A program made the position numbers and the translations under genes. From contig NZ_CP061308.1 of assembly GCF_018687935.1 (NCBI RefSeq), positions 2,096,416 to 2,160,415 of the forward strand: 64,000 nucleotides of DNA. The letters run 5' to 3'. This document shows, piece by piece, positions 1-8,170 of this stretch. Each line of letters begins with the position of its first letter. Positions within the stretch are counted from its first letter, which is position 1. The notes under the pieces are model-generated. The model was not told the origin of the DNA. It saw nothing but the letters and a program-made list of their open reading frames with translations, and did not search any database. Source of the stretch: Polynucleobacter sp. JS-JIR-5-A7 (GTDB taxonomy: Bacteria; Pseudomonadota; Gammaproteobacteria; Burkholderiales; Burkholderiaceae).

Positions 1-801
1 ATCATGAAGATCGCTATGCCACTCATGCTTGCTTGGTACTTCCAAAAACGCGAGGGGATTCAAAAGACTTGGGATTATGGAGTTGCTGGAATTATTTTAG
101 CCATCCCCGTTTTTTTAATTGCCCGTCAACCAGATCTTGGAACTGCCTTGTTAGTTTCTGCTGCTGGACTCTATGTCATCATCCTTGCCGGTCTTCCATG
201 GAAATGGATTCTGCCCTTTGTAGGAATTGGTGTTGTAGGCATCTTGCTGATTATTATTTTTGGCAGCACCATCTGCGCGCATGATGTAGCGTGGCCATTT
301 GTACACAATTATCAAAAGAATCGTATCTGTACATTGCTTGACCCCAGCAGCGATCCTCTCGGCAAAGGCTTCCACACCATTCAATCGATGATTGCTATCG
401 GCTCTGGTGGATTCTTTGGTAAAGGCTGGTTCCAGGGAACCCAAGCGCACTTAGAATTCATTCCAGAAAAGCATACTGACTTTGTCTTTGCCGTTTTCTC
501 GGAAGAATTTGGCCTACTTGGAAACCTCGTATTGCTTGGGCTTTTCTTTGCACTCATTAAACGAGGCTTAGCAATCTCTGCAAGCGCTCCCAATTTGTTT
601 ACTCGTTTGCTAGGCGCTGCTGTGACTATGATTTTCTTTACCTACGCCTTTGTGAATATTGGCATGGTGAGCGGCCTACTTCCAGTGGTGGGCGTTCCAT
701 TACCCTTTATTAGTTACGGTGGCACTGCTTTAGTCACGCTAGGGTTTGGTGCTGGCATCTTAATGAGCATTCATCGCCATCGCCGCTTAGTGCAAAGTTA
801 A
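1..801 (+). CDS. rodA: Rod-shape protein RodA, C-terminal part (cut by window edge)
   Basis: SEDS-family peptidoglycan glycosyltransferase of the elongation machinery, in the inner membrane. About 265 residues are visible of a family that usually has about 370, and the reading frame is open to the window edge, so the 5' third lies outside. The sequence shows several membrane helices, the KHTDFVFAVFSEEFG segment and the late GVPLPFISYGGTALV segment that mark RodA/FtsW proteins. It converges on the HU gene, with a shared hairpin terminator between them. RodA rather than FtsW is inferred from the overall sequence. Confidence 0.93.
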   Translation: MMKIAMPLMLAWYFQKREGIQKTWDYGVAGIILAIPVFLIARQPDLGTALLVSAAGLYVIILAGLPWKWILPFVGIGVVGILLIIIFGSTICAHDVAWPFVHNYQKNRICTLLDPSSDPLGKGFHTIQSMIAIGSGGFFGKGWFQGTQAHLEFIPEKHTDFVFAVFSEEFGLLGNLVLLGLFFALIKRGLAISASAPNLFTRLLGAAVTMIFFTYAFVNIGMVSGLLPVVGVPLPFISYGGTALVTLGFGAGILMSIHRHRRLVQS

Positions 802-851
802 GCAAGAAATTGCAGAAGTTGCATACATGAAGATCATATTCTTCAGGAAAT

Positions 852-879
852 AAAAAAGCCCGGCGTACCGGGCTTTTTT
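852..879. terminator. Bidirectional terminator between rodA and HU
   Basis: AGCCCGG / CCGGGCT stem with a CGTA loop, flanked by an A run on the left and a T run on the right, so it can stop transcription from both converging genes. Confidence 0.85.
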
Positions 880-895
880 ATTAACAAAGGAAGAA

Positions 896-1180
896 TTACT
901 TCTTACGCTTGTTCACTGAATCTTTAAATGCCTTACCAGCAGAAAACTTAACAGTTTTAGCAGCGGCGATTTTGAGTGGCTCGCCAGTTTTTGGATTACG
1001 GCCCATACGTGCAGCACGCTTACCAGATGCGAAAGTACCGAAGCCGATCAGTTGTACTGAATCGCCTTTAGTAACAGCTTTGATAATGTTCTCAATTGCA
1101 GAATTCAATGCGAATTCTGCTTTGGCTTTAGAGATCTCCGCGTCGTCAGCAATCGCTGCGATTAGTTCGGCTTTGTTCAA
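896..1180 (-). CDS. hupB: HU-family DNA-binding protein
   Basis: Small histone-like nucleoid protein of 94 residues. It has the HU signature around [12 protein letters not shown] and the basic beta-arm, and binds and bends DNA as a dimer. I place the start at a TTG (position 1180) rather than the upstream ATG at 1216. The TTG has an AAGGAG ribosome site six bases before it and gives the usual N-terminus [10 protein letters not shown] and the usual length. The symbol hupB is by family and not certain among HU paralogues. Confidence 0.92.
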   Translation of the reverse strand: MNKAELIAAIADDAEISKAKAEFALNSAIENIIKAVTKGDSVQLIGFGTFASGKRAARMGRNPKTGEPLKIAAAKTVKFSAGKAFKDSVNKRKK

Positions 1181-1292
1181 GTGAAGCTCCTTATAGATAT
1201 TGATATCGGCGCACATTGCGCTTGCATGATTTTAACCACAAAAAATTACAAAAATAAAGCTGCGTAACAACAATTTTTAAAACAACTACAAA

Positions 1293-1658
1293 TTAATCTT
1301 CCAGAACCTCTATACCAGACACAAAATATTCAGTATCCCCAAAACATGTTGTTGGCAATCCGATGTGTTGATCATATTTTAGAGCCACTTTTTTGCCTAG
1401 ATTAGCATTTATTTTTTGTGCCACGGCATCATCACGCACCGTAAAGAGGAATTTTTCTGACATCGTTCCAGGCATGGAAACCATCGCTAATTCACCTTCC
1501 CAGGTTTTGCAAAGATATCCTCGATTAGAGAATTTTTGCACATAACCAGCACGCTCTCCGCTGCCATAACTCCATGTGAGCATCAACCATGTATATCCCG
1601 CAATCCCCACTAAGCCAATTAAAACAAGGCTTAAGAGCCACTTTATAAAGCCATTCAT
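1293..1658 (-). CDS. Conserved hypothetical membrane-anchored protein
   Basis: 121 residues starting with one hydrophobic helix (about residues 5-27), then a soluble domain with two cysteines (in YLCKTW and TTCFGD). A GGAG ribosome site lies eight bases before the ATG. The shape suggests an inner-membrane protein with a periplasmic domain. I do not recognise the family, and no function is claimed. Confidence 0.7.
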   Translation of the reverse strand: MNGFIKWLLSLVLIGLVGIAGYTWLMLTWSYGSGERAGYVQKFSNRGYLCKTWEGELAMVSMPGTMSEKFLFTVRDDAVAQKINANLGKKVALKYDQHIGLPTTCFGDTEYFVSGIEVLED

Positions 1659-1810
1659 ACGATCTTCTCCGCTCTATATCCTCATTAACCCTAACTGGGT
1701 GACCATATTGATTCTCCTTGAGTATATGAGGATATAGGGACAAGAAATAGTCAATTAAACACTTCCATACAAATTAAAATGTTAGTCATTACTTTGGATT
1801 GGCAAATCGC

Positions 1811-2713
1811 ATGCAAGCTCGTCACATCATTTTTTTTATATTTGTAATCTCAGCAATTTATGTCTATTTCAGAGGGAGAGTACGTTTTGGAGTGGTGAGA
1901 TCGCTCACCGACTATCAAGTCTTGTTGGCGCCGATCAATGCTTTACTGTATTTATTTTCCAAGGTCAAAGCTAGCGCATTTATCCCTGTAAACCAGTTTC
2001 CCGAAATGCAACCTTTAAAAGATAACTGGGAAACTATTCGCCAAGAAGCGCTTTCTTTAAATGCAGATGGTGCCATTGCGGTTGCTACTGGCTATAACGA
2101 TATTGGCTTTAATTCCTTCTTTAGGACGGGCTGGAAACGTTTTCACCTCTATTGGTACGGCAAAGATCTGCCATCAGCACAAACAAGTTGCCCTAAAACC
2201 GTGGCCCTTCTCAAATCGATTCCCTCCATCAAGGCGGCCATGTTTGCCTCCCTACCACCTGGAGCAACACTGGTGCGGCACCGTGACCCCTATGCTGGAT
2301 CCCTGCGATATCACATTGGATTAGTGACCCCCAATGACCCCAAATGCTTTATTGAGGTGGATGGAGAGCGTTATTTCTGGAAAGATGGTGAAGCGGTCAT
2401 GTTTGATGAAACCTATATTCATTTTGCAGCCAATGAAACTGATCATCAACGCATAGTCTTGTTTTGCGACGTTGAGCGCCCTGTCTATACAAAAGTAGTA
2501 CAGCTGCTCAATCGCTGGTTTGGGCGCTATGTGATGAGTGCTGCAGCCTCACAAAACGTTGCTGGCGAAAAAGTGGGCTTTGTGAATGTCTTATTTACCT
2601 ACTTTTATCACCTTAGGGCACAAGCAAAAAAACTGAAAGCAAAACATCGCTCCGTTTATTACATCAGCAAATGGGTGCTGATCTTAGGTATTTTATGGGC
2701 CATCTTTTGGTAA
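1811..2713 (+). CDS. Aspartyl/asparaginyl beta-hydroxylase-type dioxygenase (LpxO-like)
   Basis: Fe(II)/2-oxoglutarate dioxygenase of the LpxO/AspH type. LpxO proteins hydroxylate the secondary acyl chain of lipid A at the inner membrane. An N-terminal helix (residues 5-22) leads into the catalytic domain with HRDP (iron-binding His and Asp), the R-x-H-x-G-L strand, WKDGEAVMFDETYIH and the late R for 2-oxoglutarate. A second hydrophobic segment sits at the C-terminus. I use the ATG at 1811, which gives 300 residues; an in-frame TTG lies at 1799. A lipid A acyltransferase gene nearby fits an envelope role. Confidence 0.85.
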   Translation: MQARHIIFFIFVISAIYVYFRGRVRFGVVRSLTDYQVLLAPINALLYLFSKVKASAFIPVNQFPEMQPLKDNWETIRQEALSLNADGAIAVATGYNDIGFNSFFRTGWKRFHLYWYGKDLPSAQTSCPKTVALLKSIPSIKAAMFASLPPGATLVRHRDPYAGSLRYHIGLVTPNDPKCFIEVDGERYFWKDGEAVMFDETYIHFAANETDHQRIVLFCDVERPVYTKVVQLLNRWFGRYVMSAAASQNVAGEKVGFVNVLFTYFYHLRAQAKKLKAKHRSVYYISKWVLILGILWAIFW

Positions 2714-2722
2714 GCGCGCCTC

Positions 2723-3019
2723 TTAGGGCTTTAGTATTTGAGCGATTTGCTCAGCGCTAATGGATCCCCAGATTTCCACTTGCTTCTTACGGCTATTTTG
2801 ACCAGAAATGAATTGAATCTGCTTTTGCGGAATTTTTAACTGCTTAGAGAGCCAAGCCAACAAAAGCTCATTTGCCTTATTTTCTGAGGCTGGAGCTTGT
2901 AAAGAAATTTTCAGACAGCCATCATGTAAACCAACTACTTTGGTCTGTTTTGCACCAGGCTGGCAATGCAAAGTAAGGGCAATTCCAGTGGGGGTTTGTT
3001 TTAACCAAATCGGCGTCAT
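2723..3019 (-). CDS. DUF167 / YggU family protein
   Basis: 98-residue member of the YggU/DUF167 family. It shows the family core around residues 17-60, with HCQPGAKQTKVVG and SLQAPASENKANELLLAWLSK. The molecular function of the family is not settled. The gene ends ten bases from the LpxO-like gene (convergent) and starts 22 bases from the divergent carbonic anhydrase gene, with which it may share a promoter region. Confidence 0.9.
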   Translation of the reverse strand: MTPIWLKQTPTGIALTLHCQPGAKQTKVVGLHDGCLKISLQAPASENKANELLLAWLSKQLKIPQKQIQFISGQNSRKKQVEIWGSISAEQIAQILKP

Positions 3020-3041
3020 TAAAGTACTTTAAACTTGAACC

Positions 3042-3707
3042 ATGCCATATAAAAATTCCCAAGCTTTAGACCATCTATTTGCAAGTAATCGCCACTGGGC
3101 GGAAGACATGGTTGCCAAGGATCCTGATTTTTTCAAGCGCTTGGTCAATCAGCAGGCTCCGCAGTATCTTTGGATTGGCTGTGCCGATAGTCGAGTACCC
3201 GCAAATGAGATTGTGGACTTATTGCCAGGCGAACTTTTTGTTCACCGTAACGTGGCAAACGTCGTTGTTCATACTGATCTGAATTGCTTGTCAGTAATTC
3301 AGTTTGCCATTGACCTTTTGAAGGTCAAGCATATTTTAGTGGTGGGTCACTATGGTTGTGCTGGTGTTCATGCTGCCCTGAGCGATAGACGTGTTGGTCT
3401 TGCTGACAATTGGTTGCGCCACGTAAAAGATGTCCATCAAAAACATGAGCGCTATTTGGGGGAAATGTTGCCAACGCCAAAACGACAAGATCGTCTCTGC
3501 GAACTCAACGTCATTGAGCAAGTTGTCAACGTATGTGAAACAACGATTGTTCAAGATGCGTGGGCACGCGGTCAAGATCTCACCGTGCATGGCTGGGCCT
3601 ATCGCTTAGACACTGGCTTAGTAAATGATTTAGGAATGTCGAGTAGCTCAACGGAAGAGATGCTTGATCGCTATGCCAAATCGATCAAACGTTACGAAAC
3701 AGAATAA
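3042..3707 (+). CDS. can: Beta-class carbonic anhydrase
   Basis: 221-residue zinc enzyme that interconverts CO2 and bicarbonate in the cytoplasm. The zinc and catalytic motifs are all present: CADSRVPAN (first Cys plus the Asp-Arg pair), HRNVAN, and GHYGCAGV (His and second Cys). Length and ending (SIKRYETE) fit Can/CynT2-type proteins. Its last 35 bases overlap the start of the next gene, which suggests translational coupling. Confidence 0.95.
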   Translation: MPYKNSQALDHLFASNRHWAEDMVAKDPDFFKRLVNQQAPQYLWIGCADSRVPANEIVDLLPGELFVHRNVANVVVHTDLNCLSVIQFAIDLLKVKHILVVGHYGCAGVHAALSDRRVGLADNWLRHVKDVHQKHERYLGEMLPTPKRQDRLCELNVIEQVVNVCETTIVQDAWARGQDLTVHGWAYRLDTGLVNDLGMSSSSTEEMLDRYAKSIKRYETE

Positions 3708-4614
3708 AACTCGTTTGTTCAAATCTTTTGCTAATTATGTAGGGCTAGTTTTTCTTAAACTCCTATCTCTACTCCCCTATAAGATTTTAGTATCGATTGG
3801 ATATGGCTTAGGTTTTATTGCTGCCAGATTGCCAGGGGATAGAAACCGGGTGGTTAAAACCAACCTTCAATTGTGTTTTCCTAATCTCAATGCAGATGAA
3901 ATTGATATTCTCAGAAAAAAACACTGGCGTCTTCTGGGTCGCAGTCTTGTAGAGAAAAGTATTATCTGGCTTGGCAGTGAAAAACAATTGAGCAAAATGA
4001 TTGAAGTGAAGTCAGCTGTTGACCTCAAAAGTCGTAAGCCGCGCATTCTGGTGAATATGCATTTCACAGGAATCGAGGGTAGTATTATTTTGAGTGCGTT
4101 AGCAAAACGGATGGATTGGCCGCGAACTTCAGGATTTTTTCAGCGCATGAAAAATCCATTCTTCAATCAAAAAATTATTGACTGGCGCAACCGTTTTGGC
4201 GGCAACTCGATAGATCGTCAAGGCAATGCCAAAGCGATCATCCGCGAAATTCGTAATGGCGACTTCATCATCATTGCACCAGACATTGATTTGGGAATGA
4301 AAGATTCTGAGTTCGTACCTTTCTTCGGCATTGAAACCAATACCATTACAACCATCTCTCGCCTAGCAAAAATTACTGGCGCTGATGTTTGTATGATGGT
4401 CACCACTCTCAAAGATGATGAGTCTGGTTATCTTTGCGAGATCAGTAAGCCCTTAGAAAATTTCCGGGGGGATAACGTTAAGTCTGACACCGCTCGACTC
4501 AATCAAATTTTCGAAAAAGAAATTCGCCTTCGCCCCGCTGAATATTATTGGGTTCATAAGCGCTTTAAAAATCGCCCTAACCACGAATCAAACCCCTACA
4601 GCCCTTCTAAGTAG
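3673..4614 (+). CDS. Lipid A biosynthesis acyltransferase (LpxL/HtrB family)
   Basis: Inner-membrane acyltransferase that adds a secondary fatty acid to the lipid A precursor. A hydrophobic N-terminus (about residues 18-45) precedes the H-x4-E catalytic motif (HFTGIE). Then come the block with FQRMKNPFFN and the RPAEYYWVHKRFK ending typical of the family. I take the ATG at 3673; an in-frame TTG at 3664 is less likely. It overlaps the carbonic anhydrase gene in another frame, so the two probably share a transcript. Confidence 0.92.
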   Translation: MPNRSNVTKQNKTRLFKSFANYVGLVFLKLLSLLPYKILVSIGYGLGFIAARLPGDRNRVVKTNLQLCFPNLNADEIDILRKKHWRLLGRSLVEKSIIWLGSEKQLSKMIEVKSAVDLKSRKPRILVNMHFTGIEGSIILSALAKRMDWPRTSGFFQRMKNPFFNQKIIDWRNRFGGNSIDRQGNAKAIIREIRNGDFIIIAPDIDLGMKDSEFVPFFGIETNTITTISRLAKITGADVCMMVTTLKDDESGYLCEISKPLENFRGDNVKSDTARLNQIFEKEIRLRPAEYYWVHKRFKNRPNHESNPYSPSK

Positions 4615-4692
4615 AGGACTCTCGCTTGCCATGAAAAAAGCGGAGGGGCTGGACGAGACTACTCAGCGAATCGCGACAGGCGCTCAGCACTG

Positions 4693-4818
4693 GCGGGCTT
4701 CATCTCTGTTCCAAGAGATGGATAAACATAAGCCAGTAAAACACCAAGGACAACGGCTACAAGCACCTGAAAATAAAGGATTTTATAAATCGGTGGATTT
4801 TTTTAAGATAGCAGTCAT
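4693..4818 (-). pseudogene. 5' remnant of a dctA/gltP-type dicarboxylate symporter gene
   Basis: The only thing I can find in the 300-bp gap before the pseudouridine synthase gene. On the minus strand an ATG at 4818 opens a short frame ending in FIKS. One base out of frame the text continues as YFQVLVAVVLGVLLAYVY, then PSLGTEMKP. This matches the N-terminus of DAACS transporters such as DctA (KSLYFQVL, GHFYPE, MKPLG). A single lost base breaks the frame and everything past MKP is gone, so this is a dead fragment. Confidence 0.65.
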
Positions 4819-4918
4819 TACTTCTTCCCTGATTGAATATTCTGCAATGTCATAGTGTAGTCAATGTGAAGTGGTACCGCGCACCAAGTAGGCTCAGGCT
4901 TTATCGGATAATGCAGGT

Positions 4919-5656
4919 ATGGAAGAAAAAGTTCGCGTCTCTAAATTACTATCTGAACTGGGCTTATGCTCTAGACGCGAGGCCGACTCTTATATTGAGC
5001 AAGGCTTAGTCACAGTAGATGGTGAAGTGGTAAATGAACTAGGTGTTCGTGCTTATCGTCATCAAAAAATTGAATTGCAATCTGGCGCTAAAGTGCAGCA
5101 AGCATCTCGCATTACCGTCATCCTCAATAAGCCTGTTGGATACATCTCACATTATGATGATGAGCAAGAATATCAACCGGCAGCATCTCTCATCACTCCA
5201 GAAAACTACTTTGGTAGTCCGCTGGATAGAGGTAGAAATCCGCGCTTCAACACCAAGGGACTTGCTCCCGCTGGTAGATTGGATATCGACTCCACAGGCT
5301 TGCTGGTCTTAACGCAAGATGGGCGCATTGCCAAACTACTGATTGGCGAGAACAGTCCGATTGAAAAAGAATATTTAGTACGGGTTGAAGGAGTACTCTC
5401 TTTTGAAGATTTAGATCGTCTTAAACATGGCCTCTTTCTAGATGGCGTGGCGCTCAAGCCAGCACAAGTGAGCTGGCAGAACGAAGATCAATTGCGGTTT
5501 GTTCTACGCGAAGGTCGTAAGCGTCAAATTCGTCGCATGTGCGAAATGGTGGGGCTAAAAGTGCTGGGCTTGAAACGCGTCAGAATGGGTCGCATCTCTT
5601 TGGGGCCACTACCTCCAGGCCAATGGCGATTTGTAAGGCCGGAAGAGCAATTCTAA
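4919..5656 (+). CDS. rRNA pseudouridine synthase, RsuA/RluB/RluF family
   Basis: 245-residue enzyme that turns a uridine in ribosomal RNA into pseudouridine. It has an N-terminal S4 RNA-binding domain (residues 5-55, VRVSKLLSELGLCSRREAD). The catalytic domain shows the strand NKPVGYISH, the active-site motif GRLDIDSTGLLVLTQDG with the catalytic Asp, and the late GRKRQIRRMCE. The RMCE ending resembles RluF more than RluB, but I do not assign a target base. It is followed within 60 bases by prfC. Confidence 0.9.
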   Translation: MEEKVRVSKLLSELGLCSRREADSYIEQGLVTVDGEVVNELGVRAYRHQKIELQSGAKVQQASRITVILNKPVGYISHYDDEQEYQPAASLITPENYFGSPLDRGRNPRFNTKGLAPAGRLDIDSTGLLVLTQDGRIAKLLIGENSPIEKEYLVRVEGVLSFEDLDRLKHGLFLDGVALKPAQVSWQNEDQLRFVLREGRKRQIRRMCEMVGLKVLGLKRVRMGRISLGPLPPGQWRFVRPEEQF

Positions 5657-5670
5657 AAGGCTTAGACGCT

Positions 5671-5676
5671 TATAAT
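5671..5676 (+). promoter_or_regulatory. Likely -10 box of the prfC promoter
   Basis: A perfect TATAAT lies 36 bases before the probable start region of prfC. No good -35 is seen at 16-18 bases upstream. It puts transcription start near 5683, consistent with translation starting at 5707-5713. Confidence 0.4.
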
Positions 5677-5706
5677 TGCGTCCTTACCTAGATTAACCAG
5701 CGCAGA

Positions 5707-7341
5707 ATTACCATCGATACCTCCACCTCCAGCACCCCAGCCGCAGAAGTACTTAGACGTCGCAGCTTTGCCATCATCTCTCACCCAGATGCGGGTAAAA
5801 CAACGCTGACTGAAAAGCTATTACTGTATGCAGGTGCAATTCAGATTGCAGGAAGTGTCAAGGCACGTAAAGCTAGTAGGCACGCAACCTCTGACTGGAT
5901 GGAAATTGAAAAGCAACGTGGGATCTCGGTAGCCAGTTCTGTCATGCAGATGGAATATCGTGATTGCATTATTAATTTGCTCGACACTCCGGGGCACCAA
6001 GACTTTTCTGAAGATACCTATCGCGTATTAACAGCAGTTGATTCTGCCTTGATGGTAATTGATGCGGCTAATGGTGTTGAATCACAAACCCTACGCTTAC
6101 TAGAAGTCTGCCGCGCGCGTAACACGCCGATTGTTACCTTCATCAACAAGATGGACCGAGAAGTAAAGCCGCCGATGGAGCTGATGGATGAAATTGAATC
6201 TGCGCTCGGCATTGAAGTTGTTCCATTTACTTGGCCTGTGGGTATGGGCAAATCTTTTGCTGGCGTAATCGATATTGCCAATATGCGCATGCGCATGTTT
6301 AAAGCTGGCGAAGATCGTGTGACCGAAGATTCTCATGCCGTCGTTGATGTCAATGACCCGGCCCTGAAAGAGCGTTTGGGCACAGATTTAGAAAATGCCT
6401 TGGCGGAAGTTGCCTTAATCAAAGAAGCCATGCCAGCGTTTGATCGGGAGGCATTCTTAGCCGGTCGCCAGTCGCCTGTTTTCTTTGGCTCAGCTATTAA
6501 TAACTTTGGTGTACGAGAAATTCTGAACACCTTGGTTGAATTAGCGCCATCCCCTTGCTCACGTAAAGCATTACAACGCGAAGTGAGTCCAGCTGAAAAT
6601 AAATTCTCAGCTGTGGTCTTCAAAATTCAAGCCAATATGGATCCTGCGCATCGAGACCGCGTGGCATTTTTGCGGATTTGCTCTGGTCACTTTCAGCGCG
6701 GCATGAAGCTCAAGATTTGTCGCAACAACAAAGAAGTTCGCACCAATAACGCCCTATCATTCTTATCGCAACGACGTGACATTTTGGATGAAGCTTTTCC
6801 GGGTGACATCATCGGCTTACCAAACCATGGTTTACTGCGTCTCGGTGACACTCTTACTGAAGGCGAGCAGCTGCAATTTACTGGACTACCATTTTTTGCC
6901 CCTGAAATTTTTCGCATGGTTGAGTCTGCCGATCCATTGCGGTCAAAGCAATTAAGAACTGGCTTGATGCAGCTAGGCGAAGAGGGAGCCATTCAAGTAT
7001 TTCGTCCGATGGCTGGGGGCACAATGTTACTCGGTGCTTTTGGCCAACTGCAATTTGAAGTAGTTAGTCATCGACTGCAAACTGAATATGGTGCTGAGGT
7101 ACACCTTCTCCCAGCACGCTATAGCTTAGCTCGCTGGGTTAGCTCAGATGATCCTGTTGCACTGAAAAAATTTACCCAGGAAAATATTCATCGTATGGCA
7201 GAAGATGTGGTCGGCGCATCGGTATTTCTTGCCTCTCATAAATCAGAATTGGATGTTGCTCAACAACGCTGGGAATCAATTCAGTTCCATGCACTGAGGG
7301 AGCATGCAGGTCTGATTTATCAATCAGACCTAGCTGGCTAA
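5707..7341 (+). CDS. prfC: Peptide chain release factor 3, with a non-standard start codon
   Basis: GTPase that recycles RF1/RF2 from the ribosome after termination. G1 (HPDAGKTT), the switch region, G3 (DTPGHQDF) and G4 (NKMD) are all present, followed by the RF3 C-terminal domains. The first ATG in frame (5899) lies after G1, so the gene must begin earlier. Between the upstream stop (5689) and G1 the frame holds no ATG, GTG or TTG, only ATT (5692, 5707), ATC (5713) and codons such as CTG inside G1. I place the start at ATT 5707; ATC 5713 is equally possible. The total of about 544 residues fits RF3 (about 530). Confidence 0.9.
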   Translation: MTIDTSTSSTPAAEVLRRRSFAIISHPDAGKTTLTEKLLLYAGAIQIAGSVKARKASRHATSDWMEIEKQRGISVASSVMQMEYRDCIINLLDTPGHQDFSEDTYRVLTAVDSALMVIDAANGVESQTLRLLEVCRARNTPIVTFINKMDREVKPPMELMDEIESALGIEVVPFTWPVGMGKSFAGVIDIANMRMRMFKAGEDRVTEDSHAVVDVNDPALKERLGTDLENALAEVALIKEAMPAFDREAFLAGRQSPVFFGSAINNFGVREILNTLVELAPSPCSRKALQREVSPAENKFSAVVFKIQANMDPAHRDRVAFLRICSGHFQRGMKLKICRNNKEVRTNNALSFLSQRRDILDEAFPGDIIGLPNHGLLRLGDTLTEGEQLQFTGLPFFAPEIFRMVESADPLRSKQLRTGLMQLGEEGAIQVFRPMAGGTMLLGAFGQLQFEVVSHRLQTEYGAEVHLLPARYSLARWVSSDDPVALKKFTQENIHRMAEDVVGASVFLASHKSELDVAQQRWESIQFHALREHAGLIYQSDLAG

Positions 7342-7350
7342 TAGCAACCT

Positions 7351-7587
7351 TTATTGGCGAGCGGCATTGCAGTTGAACACAACAAGCAAAGATGAATCAG
7401 CGCTTTTAAAAGAAGCCTTCTTGCCGTATTGCGCGCAGTAAGCATTCGCTTTTTGAGTAAGCTGTTCGATTGATTCGCCACTGCTATTTAAAAAGGTTAC
7501 GTGATTTGCATCGGATGCATCCGTGAAGACAGCTGCGCACCCTATGAATGCAAAACTGCATAACGCTAATAAAAAAGATCTCTTCAC
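7351..7587 (-). CDS. Small putative lipoprotein
   Basis: 78 residues with a signal sequence ending in a lipobox (FIGC, Cys at about 17), so probably a lipid-anchored periplasmic or outer-membrane protein. Two more cysteines lie in the mature part. The start is a GTG that overlaps the stop of the upstream DUF2798 gene (GTGA), so the two are coupled. Family not recognised. Confidence 0.7.
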   Translation of the reverse strand: MKRSFLLALCSFAFIGCAAVFTDASDANHVTFLNSSGESIEQLTQKANAYCAQYGKKASFKSADSSLLVVFNCNAARQ

Positions 7588-7820
7588 TTTGGCCCTGTTA
7601 ATTTCTCAATGATTACAGCGCTTACCTTAGTGGCAAATGGTCGATATATCAAGATACAAATAATGGCTACAGGATAGGCTACGGCCCACATCTCAAGCCA
7701 TACCGAAAAGAAACTATCTCCAGCACCGATACGAACAAAGGTTGCCACTAGAGTAATACTCAATGACATTAAAAAGCCCATTACCAAGGAGAAGATAAGG
7801 GCCGGAAGATTTATCATCAT
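7584..7820 (-). CDS. DUF2798-type small membrane protein
   Basis: 78 residues with two long hydrophobic helices (about 5-30 and 42-62), the layout of the DUF2798 family, whose function is unknown. The tail after the second helix is basic. Forms a two-gene unit with the small lipoprotein gene downstream. Confidence 0.65.
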   Translation of the reverse strand: MMINLPALIFSLVMGFLMSLSITLVATFVRIGAGDSFFSVWLEMWAVAYPVAIICILIYRPFATKVSAVIIEKLTGPK

Positions 7821-7943
7821 CTAATCATAGCGCTTGATTTTTTTAACTGTTATTCTGAGTGGTGATCACTATCTCGCGCCCTAAATAGGGGAATCTTTAG
7901 AGCATTGCCCTAGATTCATCACTCCTTTACTTTAGGAATACGA

Positions 7944-8126
7944 ATGGCTGTAGGCCAAAACCAAAAAAACAGAAAAAACGATCCCATGCTCACAAAAACA
8001 GGCAAAACACGCCTAGGGCCACTTAACCCAGATCAGCTCACTAAGCTCATGGAAACCAGCACCAAACCAAAAGAAAAAAGCAAAATTTTGCGAGCACTAA
8101 ATAAGATCCAAATAATTGCAGCATAA
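7944..8126 (+). CDS. Small basic hypothetical protein
   Basis: 60 residues, lysine- and asparagine-rich, no membrane segment. An AGGAA ribosome site precedes the ATG and a strong terminator follows directly, which supports a real transcript. The composition suggests a nucleic-acid-associated protein, but that is only a guess. Confidence 0.5.
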   Translation: MAVGQNQKNRKNDPMLTKTGKTRLGPLNPDQLTKLMETSTKPKEKSKILRALNKIQIIAA

Positions 8127-8130
8127 ATAC

Positions 8131-8157
8131 CAAGCCCCGATTAACGGGGCTTTTTCT
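8131..8157. terminator. Bidirectional terminator
   Basis: AAGCCCCG / CGGGGCTT stem with a four- to five-base loop followed by a T run. Serves the small basic protein gene and the converging transporter gene. Confidence 0.85.
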
Positions 8158-8170
8158 TTCTGCCGGCAAG

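Noticed and set aside
4631..4855. 74-residue plus-strand frame before the pseudouridine synthase gene
   Set aside because: Low-complexity translation with no family features; the minus strand of the same DNA carries a recognisable dctA relic.
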